Source of the DNA: Bacteroidota bacterium
GTDB taxonomy: Bacteria > Bacteroidota > Ignavibacteria > Palsa-1295
Assembly (NCBI GenBank): GCA_025363505.1
Contig: JANYDV010000143.1
Location: 1 to 5,612, forward strand
Length of the DNA: 5,612 nucleotides
Reading direction: 5' to 3'
Below are positions 1 through 5,612 of this stretch, piece after piece. A program made the position numbers and the translations under genes. Position 1 is the stretch's first letter. Every line of letters begins with the position of its first letter. The notes below the pieces were generated by a model. The model was not told where the DNA came from. It saw only the letters and a program-made list of their open reading frames with translations, and made no database searches.

Positions 1-933
1 CCTCCCGGTATATCCAGTTTTCATGAGGTATATTTCAACGATTTTTCCCAATCCCCAAATGTGCTTTATGTTACTTCCTGGGATACCGGAGAATTATTTG
101 CAATCAGTAAAACATCAGGCACAATCATTTGGAGAACACGTGGTGCTTTACTTGACTCAACTGCCTATACCACTAGAGGAAAAGGCGGTAACTGGAATGG
201 TTGCCCTGTATATTCAAATGGACGCATTTATGTGCCTTCACGTTATGGAGCGAGTCTTTTTTGGAAGTCCGGTCTCGATCACGATGGTAGCATTGCATGC
301 TTTGATGCTACCAGTGGAGTGCTGCTATGGAATAAACTTCTTCCCCCAATGGCAAACAATTACTCTCCTTACGCTACTAATTCAGCATCAACGACAGAAT
401 TCTTTACTAATATTGCACAGGGAAATATTCTGGCGATCAATGATACATTATTGGTAAAGACCGGTAATGCATTAACTTGGCTTGATCGTGAAGGTAATAT
501 TTTGTGGCGTTCGGGCGATCCCGATAAACATGGCTTAAGTGAATCACCCTATCAACTGAGATTTTCTCAATCTTGTGCAATGGCTCTTGATTATAAAGGT
601 GGAATGACACAATGCTATGGTATTGATCAACAAAAACATTCATATCTATGGAAAACAGTTCTCAGCGAGAATAGCTCAGACTTTCATTCATTTGTGATTT
701 CTCCCCCGCCAGTACTAGTTGGTAATATCATCTATTTCCTCAGTGATGATTTCTGGATTTTCGGTGTGAATGTTCTTTCCGGGACGCTTACATATACCTT
801 AAATCTCTATAATACTGTACAAAGTGTAAATAGATCTAGTCAAGTTATGGATGATGGGTTTTATGTGGATGATGAACACCGTATTTTTATCATGGATAAT
901 GAGTATATGTATTCATTCCAAATGACTCAATAG
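1..933 (+). CDS. PQQ-like beta-propeller repeat protein, 5'-truncated
   Basis: The frame is open from base 1 to a TAG at 931-933, giving 310 residues of a protein whose start lies left of the window. It shows repeated propeller blades of the PQQ-like type: a strand such as LYVTSWDTGELFAI, then a Gly turn and a Trp strand. Blades can be seen at about residues 20-46 (SGTIIWRT), 70-112 (IACFDATSGVLLW), 146-171 (DREGNILWRSG), 190-220 (HSYLWKT) and two weaker ones up to the C-terminus. The second fits the tryptophan-docking pattern D-x-x-[ST]-G-x-x-x-W. There is no CxxCH haem motif, so a quinohaemoprotein dehydrogenase is not supported in this part. The family often serves as a binding or scaffold domain in the envelope; enzyme activity cannot be claimed. 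No T9SS sorting domain is present at the C-terminus. The gene looks more AT-rich than ysxC. The fold is fairly sure, the function unknown. Confidence 0.8.
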   Translation, partial: PPGISSFHEVYFNDFSQSPNVLYVTSWDTGELFAISKTSGTIIWRTRGALLDSTAYTTRGKGGNWNGCPVYSNGRIYVPSRYGASLFWKSGLDHDGSIACFDATSGVLLWNKLLPPMANNYSPYATNSASTTEFFTNIAQGNILAINDTLLVKTGNALTWLDREGNILWRSGDPDKHGLSESPYQLRFSQSCAMALDYKGGMTQCYGIDQQKHSYLWKTVLSENSSDFHSFVISPPPVLVGNIIYFLSDDFWIFGVNVLSGTLTYTLNLYNTVQSVNRSSQVMDDGFYVDDEHRIFIMDNEYMYSFQMTQ

Positions 934-974
934 AGTTCTGTTTGTACTTTCCAGAATCGTAGGTTCGTTGCTCA

Positions 975-993
975 AAATTACACGACGTAATTT
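975..993. repeat. AT-rich inverted repeat downstream of the propeller gene
   Basis: AAATTAC (975-981) and GTAATTT (987-993) are exact reverse complements around a 5-base loop. The hairpin lies 42 bases after the stop codon of the PQQ-like gene. It is AT-rich and has no clean T-run after it, so it may be a weak terminator, a protein-binding palindrome or chance in AT-rich DNA. Confidence 0.35.
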
Positions 994-1021
994 GGTTTAG
1001 AATTAGTATAAATCTCTCAAA

Positions 1022-1067
1022 GTCACTCAGCATAAAAAAGTGAGTAACGGTTCTTGGCTCCTCACTT
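1022..1067. repeat. Two overlapping, mutually exclusive stem-loops
   Basis: GTCACTCA (1022-1029) can pair with TGAGTAAC (1041-1048), seven pairs and one C-A mismatch around an 11-base A-rich loop. AAGTGAG (1038-1044) can instead pair perfectly with CTCACTT (1061-1067), seven pairs around a 16-base loop. Both use bases 1041-1044, so only one can form at a time. The block lies between the PQQ-like gene and ysxC and touches a possible -35 element at 1066. It could be a termination or attenuation structure for read-through transcripts, an operator-like site, or coincidence. Only the complementarity is seen; any role is inferred. Confidence 0.35.
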
Positions 1068-1092
1068 GTACAAACAAAATTGTAATTATAAT
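1066..1092 (+). promoter_or_regulatory. Possible sigma-70-like promoter of ysxC
   Basis: TTGTAC (1066-1071) and TATAAT (1087-1092) are separated by 15 bases, shorter than the ideal 17. The second hexamer is a perfect consensus -10 in AT-rich DNA, 58 bases before the GTG of ysxC, a plausible leader length. Bacteroidota-type organisms usually use a different consensus, so this is a weak call. Confidence 0.3.
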
Positions 1093-1150
1093 ACTTCTGC
1101 GACAATAACTTCGGAAATCTCGTTACCTTACACTAACGAACGAACACTGT

Positions 1151-1732
1151 GTGAGCAAGATACCTGAATTTACTAAATCAGTTTTTAATCTGAAAGACCT
1201 GCCGACCGATGGGACGACGGAGATCGCTTTTATCGGACGCTCGAATGTGGGGAAGTCATCGCTGATCAACGCGCTTGCCTCTCGCAAACAACTTGCCCGT
1301 ACCAGTGGCAAGCCGGGCAAAACGCAAAGTTTGAATTATTATCTTTTTCCCGATAAATACTATATCGTCGATACTCCCGGCTATGGCTATGCGGCACGTT
1401 CGAAGAAAGACCGAGATGTGTGGCGTGGGATTATGGACGAATATGTCAGCGGTCGAGACGAACTCACGGCGATCGGCATACTTATCGATGCTCGTCATGA
1501 AGGGCTTGAAAATGATATAACGGCACTCGAGTGGCTTGTCGGGCAAGGGAAGCCGTGGTTCGTGATATTAACAAAAATCGATAAAGTCAAGCAAAAGGAT
1601 ATCTCGGCGCACGAAAAGTACCTGAAAGCGGAATTTAGCGGAGGCGAATTGCTGTTTGGTGTCTCTGTTGTCAGTGGAATTGGTGTCAAGCGACTTTCGA
1701 GTTATTTGCGATCACTGGTTGCTAAAAAGTAA
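1151..1732 (+). CDS. ysxC: Ribosome biogenesis GTP-binding protein YsxC/EngB (YihA family)
   Basis: This is a complete 193-residue protein of the TRAFAC-class GTPase family that assists late assembly of the large ribosomal subunit in the cytoplasm; family members are essential or important in many bacteria. All G motifs are visible: G1 GRSNVGKS (29-36), the family signature LARTSGKPGKTQ (48-59) with the switch threonine, G3 DTPG (74-77) followed by the typical YGYA, G4 TKID (141-144) and a G5-like SVVSG (172-176). Length matches the usual 190-210 residues. GTG at 1151 is the only usual start after the in-frame TAA at 1106-1108, and it places the N-terminus as in homologues. No Shine-Dalgarno sequence precedes it. 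It stands alone, 217 bases after the preceding gene and 135 before the next, so it is probably transcribed by itself. Nothing in it looks damaged. Confidence 0.97.
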   Translation: MSKIPEFTKSVFNLKDLPTDGTTEIAFIGRSNVGKSSLINALASRKQLARTSGKPGKTQSLNYYLFPDKYYIVDTPGYGYAARSKKDRDVWRGIMDEYVSGRDELTAIGILIDARHEGLENDITALEWLVGQGKPWFVILTKIDKVKQKDISAHEKYLKAEFSGGELLFGVSVVSGIGVKRLSSYLRSLVAKK

Positions 1733-1789
1733 GATCGTCGTCATTCGCAACTTTGAGTGAGGTTGTGTGTTCTTGTCTTTAGTGAGATA

Positions 1790-1822
1790 TTTGTAGATTC
1801 CGCTAAAAAATTGCGTAATTTG
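1790..1822 (+). promoter_or_regulatory. Possible Bacteroidota-type promoter of the Asp-box protein gene
   Basis: TTTG (1790-1793) and TAATTTG (1816-1822) resemble the Bacteroidota promoter pattern TTTG, about 19-21 bases, then TAnnTTTG. The spacer here is 22 bases and the -7 box is one base short. It would place the transcript start near 1829, giving a leader of about 40 bases before the ATG at 1868. A second match to the -7 box, TATATTTG (1853-1860), has no TTTG at the right distance and would leave almost no leader. This is a motif resemblance only. Confidence 0.3.
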
Positions 1823-1867
1823 CAGTTCTGAGATGTGATCTGTTCACCTATATATATTTGTACTTCG

Positions 1868-3892
1868 ATGAAAAGATACTCTACGTTATTAGTCGTGATG
1901 TTTATGATGTTGTCAAGCCTTACCTACGGGCAACAATCGGGCGGGCAACAATCGGGGAAGCTGTCTAATGCTTTTACACAACGCGCCACAGTTCAACCAC
2001 GTGGCGAACAAACTGCAACTTCCGGTTCGTCGAACCAACAGAACACCTATTTCCCGACCGCACCCCTTTCAACGCTCGTAGATATTAGTGGTGCGAACAC
2101 CATCCCTATCTCTTCTCGTTTTGATATTACAACTAATAGCCGCGCGACCCACTTCACGGCTGTTGATCCTGACGATCCGAACAAGATCCACTTTATTGCA
2201 ACAATTCAAACCGATAATACCATAGCGGATACCATGTCTTTAAAGGGACATGCGTACACCAGTCGTCGTGTGCAGTATACCTATAGTGCTGATGGTGGTG
2301 TGCATTGGACTGCTCCGGTGTTGATAAGCACGGGTCGTTTGGGATATCCTGATATTACCTTATACAAACGTGCCGGAAAATACGTCCCGATCATCTCTGC
2401 TCACAGCGGACCAAATGTGGCAGGCGTTGATACTGTTTGGTACACACAAATTTTTATTGAACAAGGCAATCCCGGCGACGGAAATTTTAAGAAATTTGAA
2501 GCAGATCGTAAAGCAAGCGATGGCTCATTAAAAAACATAGGATTTCCATCGATAGTAGTTTCTGCCGCTCAGGATAAGCTCTATGTACTTGGTTGTATCT
2601 TGCCACAGGGCGCTACACCTTCGAGCGGACCGTTAGAATTTGGTACGTTTTCGCTTGACCAAACAGGCGGTGCAACTTGGAACGGCTGGAAAGTCCGTCC
2701 GGGTGGTGATGGCTCGACCGCTAAATGTGCTGGTGGACAAGACATCATACATATCTCTTCGACCGGAAAACTTGGTGTGTTCTGGGCACAATCTGATAAC
2801 AATAATCGTAGTTTATACTTCGTTGAATCAAATGACGGTGGTGCTAGTTGGACTCCTGTCTATACACCATTCTATGTCCCTGACGTAAGCGGACCTGCAG
2901 GCTCAGCACTTGCCGATTATGACGGATTCGATTTCTTTTATGATAAGACCGGCAGACAACACTTTATGTGGCAGACTGATTATCAGTTGCTTGGGCAGAA
3001 TACATTCTATCCTTATACTGCAATGATCTTATACTGGGGTATGGGCGATACGAGCGTCAAAGTCTTGAATGTTAATGGCTCTGCTGTCGCGTTCTCATCT
3101 CTTACGATGTTTGATACAACTTTTGTTGGAAACGTAACGATCGTGAACACCGGTACGTATTTTACCGCACCGGCGGCTGGTTCTAATATTGAGCCAACAG
3201 GAAACCCCTTCGTTTCCGAGGCTACGGTTGCACTCTCCTCGGTGGCGGATAATTTTATGGTGTTCTATTCTACGTTCCAAGATGGTGACGAACAGATGGT
3301 TGATCAGGATGGTAAGGGTCTTATGAAAACCTATCTTTTCCGGAATATCTATTTTCAGGAGACCAAAGACAATGGAGAGACTTGGTCAGAACCTGCACCT
3401 TTCCGTGCAAACGATCCAGCGGCGCCGGTCGAGAGCAAATTTGATTTCCACCATCCATCAACTGCATACATCAATCCTTCGAGTGGCGGACAGACCAACT
3501 ATCAAGTTTGTTTTGCTGCCGATAGTGTTGGTGGGCAATTGTTTGGATTTGAGACCGCAGGCTGGACATTCAATACATGGTATCACCAGTCAATCCAACG
3601 CACCAAAGTTTCAAATGGCAAGTTGGTTGCTTCGAATATTCTCGGACAGAACTACCCGAACCCTGTGTCAGCTTCGACCACGATCCCGGTAACTCTTTCT
3701 CAGAGCGGTGAAGTAACATTGACTCTTGAAGATGTACTTGGGCGTTCGGTCAAGACCATTTTTTCAGGTACGATGACTTCGGGAAATCATAATGTGTCGC
3801 TCACAAGCGGCTCACTATCTCCGGGTGTGTATCGTTATACGATCAGAACTCGCACCGAGACCGACTCACGTCTGTTAACGATCGTTCGATAA
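1868..3892 (+). CDS. Secreted Asp-box (BNR/sialidase-like) propeller protein with T9SS type A sorting domain
   Basis: The 674-residue protein is read from ATG 1868 because this puts a classic signal peptide at the very start (KR, then hydrophobic residues 5-18, probable Sec cleavage TYG|QQ after residue 21). An upstream in-frame ATG at 1835 would add 11 residues before the charged region and is less likely. After a Gln/Ser-rich linker (22-55) comes a beta-propeller with three good Asp-boxes, S/T-x-D-x-G-x-x-W, at 140-147, 321-328 and 499-506, and a degenerate one at 262-271. The C-terminus (about 592-674) is a type A T9SS sorting domain: NYPNP at 595-599, then VLGRSV, LSPGVYRYTI and a basic last residue. 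It should be exported through the outer membrane, with the domain removed on arrival. The FRIP motif of true sialidases was not seen, so hydrolase activity is not supported; binding of glycans or a structural role is equally possible. A terminator follows at 3903. Confidence 0.9.
   Translation: MKRYSTLLVVMFMMLSSLTYGQQSGGQQSGKLSNAFTQRATVQPRGEQTATSGSSNQQNTYFPTAPLSTLVDISGANTIPISSRFDITTNSRATHFTAVDPDDPNKIHFIATIQTDNTIADTMSLKGHAYTSRRVQYTYSADGGVHWTAPVLISTGRLGYPDITLYKRAGKYVPIISAHSGPNVAGVDTVWYTQIFIEQGNPGDGNFKKFEADRKASDGSLKNIGFPSIVVSAAQDKLYVLGCILPQGATPSSGPLEFGTFSLDQTGGATWNGWKVRPGGDGSTAKCAGGQDIIHISSTGKLGVFWAQSDNNNRSLYFVESNDGGASWTPVYTPFYVPDVSGPAGSALADYDGFDFFYDKTGRQHFMWQTDYQLLGQNTFYPYTAMILYWGMGDTSVKVLNVNGSAVAFSSLTMFDTTFVGNVTIVNTGTYFTAPAAGSNIEPTGNPFVSEATVALSSVADNFMVFYSTFQDGDEQMVDQDGKGLMKTYLFRNIYFQETKDNGETWSEPAPFRANDPAAPVESKFDFHHPSTAYINPSSGGQTNYQVCFAADSVGGQLFGFETAGWTFNTWYHQSIQRTKVSNGKLVASNILGQNYPNPVSASTTIPVTLSQSGEVTLTLEDVLGRSVKTIFSGTMTSGNHNVSLTSGSLSPGVYRYTIRTRTETDSRLLTIVR
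1928..1957 (+). repeat. 15-bp tandem duplication beside the signal peptide cleavage site
   Basis: Two adjacent 15-base units, 1928-1942 and 1943-1957, share the first 14 bases (GGGCAACAATCGGG) and differ only at the last. They encode G-Q-Q-S-G twice, in frame, across the predicted cleavage site and the first mature residues. A slippage event is the likely origin; copy number could vary between strains without shifting the frame. Confidence 0.8.
3642..3889 (+). other. T9SS type A C-terminal sorting domain (coding segment)
   Basis: The last 80 or so residues of the Asp-box protein form the Por secretion system sorting domain. Visible landmarks are LGQNYPNP, an Ig-like beta-strand series with VTLTLEDVLGRSVKTI, the LSPGVYRYTI motif and the terminal LLTIVR. 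In the known family this domain is recognised by the outer-membrane translocon and cut off by the PorU-type sortase. No translocon gene is present in the window, so the machinery must be encoded elsewhere. Confidence 0.92.
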
Positions 3893-3902
3893 GTTCTTGA
3901 CT

Positions 3903-3937
3903 AACCTCCATATTGTCTCACAGTATGGAGGTTTGTT
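3903..3937 (+). terminator. Rho-independent terminator after the Asp-box protein gene
   Basis: AACCTCCATA (3903-3912) and TATGGAGGTT (3924-3933) form a perfect 10-bp stem around an 11-base loop, starting 11 bases after the stop codon. The tail TGTT after the arm is only moderately T-rich. The near-symmetric A/T ends could let it work weakly in both directions, but no gene on the minus strand faces it. Confidence 0.85.
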
Positions 3938-4062
3938 CATTACTACTTTTGTGTTGTTTGTGTGTTTATAGAATAGTCATACGAGTTGTACGCGATGGTG
4001 GAATTGTTGAGTTGTGCTGCGGTAACGATGTCCATCACTACCAATAAATATAGGTAATTGAT

Positions 4063-5612
4063 ATGTTGAACCTCATGGTAAAAACAAACGTGTTTCGTGT
4101 CGCTAAACAAGCGTCAATCATTTTAGTATTGCTTGCAGCAGGTTTTGCAACCTCTGTCTTGGCGCAACCGGGGAAGATCAAAGCTACGATCGTTGATAAC
4201 AAAACCGGCGAAGCCCTGCTTCGTGCCAGCGTACAGGTGCTCGAAACCAAACAGGGTACTTTTACCAAAGCTGATGGTACGGGTGTTATTATTAACGTCT
4301 CTCCGGGAGAAAATTATACGGTTGTCGCAAAGTATGCAGGCTATGAGCCGCAGACTATCAAAAACGTCCGCGTAAAATCGGATATTACGACCGAGTTGAA
4401 ATTTAAGCTTTCGACCAAAGCCAGTGATACGATTATCGTCGAAGCGGTTCGTTTAGTAGAAAAAACAAAAACCGACGTTGGTACGAAACTCGGTTCTGCC
4501 GAAATACAATCAACGGCAGGTCGTCAGAATGTTGATCAGGTTGTTGCGCTGACTCCGGGTCTTGTACGTGACGGAAGTAACGGTGGGTTTGCTGTTCACG
4601 GTAGTCGTGGTACATCTAACTCGATCCGTTTTAATAACGTCGAAACGAATGACGTTGTCAGTGGCGGTACCAGTATTTTGCAAACTTCGGTCTCAAAGTT
4701 TGCGGTTTCAGAAGTAAACGTAACCACTGCCGGCGGAGATGCTTCGAAGGGCAATTCGACAGGCGGTACTATTAACACGCAAACAAAAGCTGGCGGATTA
4801 AATTTTGAGTTCTCGGCACATTATCGTGGCGAGCTTGCCGCATTGTTCGGTTCTTCGGGCAATGGGTATAAACAGCTCGGGGCAGGGGATCGTATTATGG
4901 AAGTTGCGCTCGGTGGTCCGCTCTTTAGTGAAGATCTTAAATATTTTATTACCGGCAAAACATTTACCAGAGACTTTACCAACTCACCGACATCGGGAGC
5001 AGGTACAAACTCGGGTCTGAACATTATTGACCCTTATGGTAACACAACCGGTCAGTTGCCACACACGAAATATTATTCTCGTTCGGCTACGGCAAAATTG
5101 ACGTTTGACTTGCTTGGATTTAAGATGAATGCTGACGCGGTGCTTTCTTCGGCGAGCCGTCAGTTTAATGGAATCAATCTTGCGTATGGTGATGCTGCCG
5201 AACTTCCGGCTCTCAATTCGTTCGATAATCTTTTTACATTGCGTGGTAATACCGCTCTCGGCGAAGGTGGAGTTGACGGTCTGATCGAGTTTACGGTTGG
5301 CTATAACCACGTCAATGATCATTACGGAAAATATGATCAGACTATCGGTGGTGGTTTGTTCTCGCCTTATAAATTGTTTGCCGCCGAAGATAAATTTACT
5401 TATGATGATAACAACCACACTGTTAGCGCAGGTGGTGATGGAATCATTGATATTTATACTCCGGTCAGTAAACAGGTGCCCGACCCGCAAAACGCTGCGA
5501 ACATTCTGAATCTTACCGGCGCCGGTCTCAATCCTTTTACCGGACATATCGAAGGTCCCGCTATTTCATTCTCGACTGCAAATCCTTATGGTTTATTAAA
5601 TACCTATATTAT
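4063..5612 (+). CDS. TonB-dependent outer-membrane receptor with carboxypeptidase-regulatory-like domain, 3'-truncated
   Basis: The frame runs from ATG 4063 off the right edge, giving 516 codons of an outer-membrane active transporter. An in-frame TAG at 4051 bounds the start; ATG 4063 has an AGG 8 bases upstream and is preferred over ATG 4075, although either leaves a good signal peptide. The signal peptide has K/R residues at 7-15, a hydrophobic stretch at 17-33 and probable cleavage VLA|QP after residue 34. Residues 37-118 form a carboxypeptidase-regulatory-like domain (GKIKATIVDNKTGEAL, AGYEPQTIKNV). After a linker containing DTIIVEAVRLVEK comes a TonB plug domain from about 147 to 245 (NVDQVVALTPGL, VHGSRGTSNSIRFNNVE), then the start of the beta-barrel with alternating aromatic and polar strands such as YYSRSATAKLTFDL. 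No STN domain is present, and no SusD-type partner is in view. The terminator at 3903 separates it from the Asp-box gene. The substrate is unknown. Confidence 0.92.
   Translation, partial: MLNLMVKTNVFRVAKQASIILVLLAAGFATSVLAQPGKIKATIVDNKTGEALLRASVQVLETKQGTFTKADGTGVIINVSPGENYTVVAKYAGYEPQTIKNVRVKSDITTELKFKLSTKASDTIIVEAVRLVEKTKTDVGTKLGSAEIQSTAGRQNVDQVVALTPGLVRDGSNGGFAVHGSRGTSNSIRFNNVETNDVVSGGTSILQTSVSKFAVSEVNVTTAGGDASKGNSTGGTINTQTKAGGLNFEFSAHYRGELAALFGSSGNGYKQLGAGDRIMEVALGGPLFSEDLKYFITGKTFTRDFTNSPTSGAGTNSGLNIIDPYGNTTGQLPHTKYYSRSATAKLTFDLLGFKMNADAVLSSASRQFNGINLAYGDAAELPALNSFDNLFTLRGNTALGEGGVDGLIEFTVGYNHVNDHYGKYDQTIGGGLFSPYKLFAAEDKFTYDDNNHTVSAGGDGIIDIYTPVSKQVPDPQNAANILNLTGAGLNPFTGHIEGPAISFSTANPYGLLNTYI

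Noticed and set aside
23..457. A 144-codon plus-strand frame over the first gene
   Set aside because: It is out of frame with the clear propeller repeats and ends without any domain; a shadow of the real gene.
936..956. TTCTG/CAGAA stem directly after the PQQ-like gene as a terminator
   Set aside because: Five pairs, an 11-base loop and no T-run after it.
890..1105. A 71-codon minus-strand frame over the gap before ysxC
   Set aside because: It starts with TTG, overlaps the end of the PQQ-like gene, has no ribosome binding site and shows no recognisable motif.
1747..1766. Small stem GCAAC/GTTGT after ysxC as a terminator
   Set aside because: Only five pairs, one of them G-U, with a 10-base loop; too weak to annotate.
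3957..3988. TTTG-19-TACGAGTTG as promoter of the receptor gene
   Set aside because: The spacing fits, but the second box does not match TAnnTTTG without an insertion and a mismatch; no better promoter was found in this gap.
3137..4193. Palindrome ACGATCGT three times (3137, 3878, 4186), suggestive of a HIP1-like or regulatory motif
   Set aside because: All three lie in the same codon phase and encode Thr-Ile-Val with ACG ATC GTN, and two are in beta-strands; codon preference explains them. A genome-wide octamer count would be needed to claim more.
4984..5547. A 187-codon open frame on the minus strand opposite the receptor gene
   Set aside because: It lies wholly inside the well-supported receptor coding frame, has no recognisable domain, and its composition (many Ile, Arg, Ser, Thr) is what antisense of this gene would give.

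Overview
The window most likely comes from a bacterium of the Bacteroidota/Chlorobiota (FCB) group, possibly the Ignavibacteria/Kapabacteria side. Three things point there. One protein ends in a type IX secretion (T9SS) sorting domain, a system confined to that group. The last gene is an outer-membrane TonB-dependent receptor with an N-terminal carboxypeptidase-regulatory-like domain. Start codons lack convincing Shine-Dalgarno sequences and are preceded by AT-rich DNA. The phylum is an inference; no rRNA or other decisive marker is present.

Layout, all genes on the + strand: (1) 1-933, the 3' part of a PQQ-like beta-propeller protein, cut by the left edge; (2) 934-1150, an AT-rich gap with small inverted repeats and a possible promoter; (3) 1151-1732, ysxC/engB, the ribosome-assembly GTPase, with a GTG start; (4) 1733-1867, a gap with a possible Bacteroidota-type promoter; (5) 1868-3892, a secreted Asp-box (BNR/sialidase-like) propeller protein with a signal peptide and a T9SS type A C-terminal domain; (6) 3903-3933, a strong stem-loop terminator; (7) 4063-5612, the first 516 codons of a TonB-dependent receptor, running off the right edge. 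No stretch above 300 bases lacks a gene.

The genes do not look like one operon: gaps of 134 to 217 bases separate them and a terminator stands between the last two. A housekeeping GTPase sits among three genes that are, or probably are, for envelope or secreted proteins. The Asp-box protein would cross the inner membrane by Sec and the outer membrane by T9SS, and the receptor would sit in the outer membrane. A shared substrate is not shown by the sequence. No tRNA, rRNA, CRISPR array, insertion sequence or phage gene was seen, and no clearly new biological system. The points most worth checking are the propeller architecture of the Asp-box protein, the competing hairpins upstream of ysxC, a 15-bp tandem duplication just after a signal peptide, and the AT-rich composition of the first gene.
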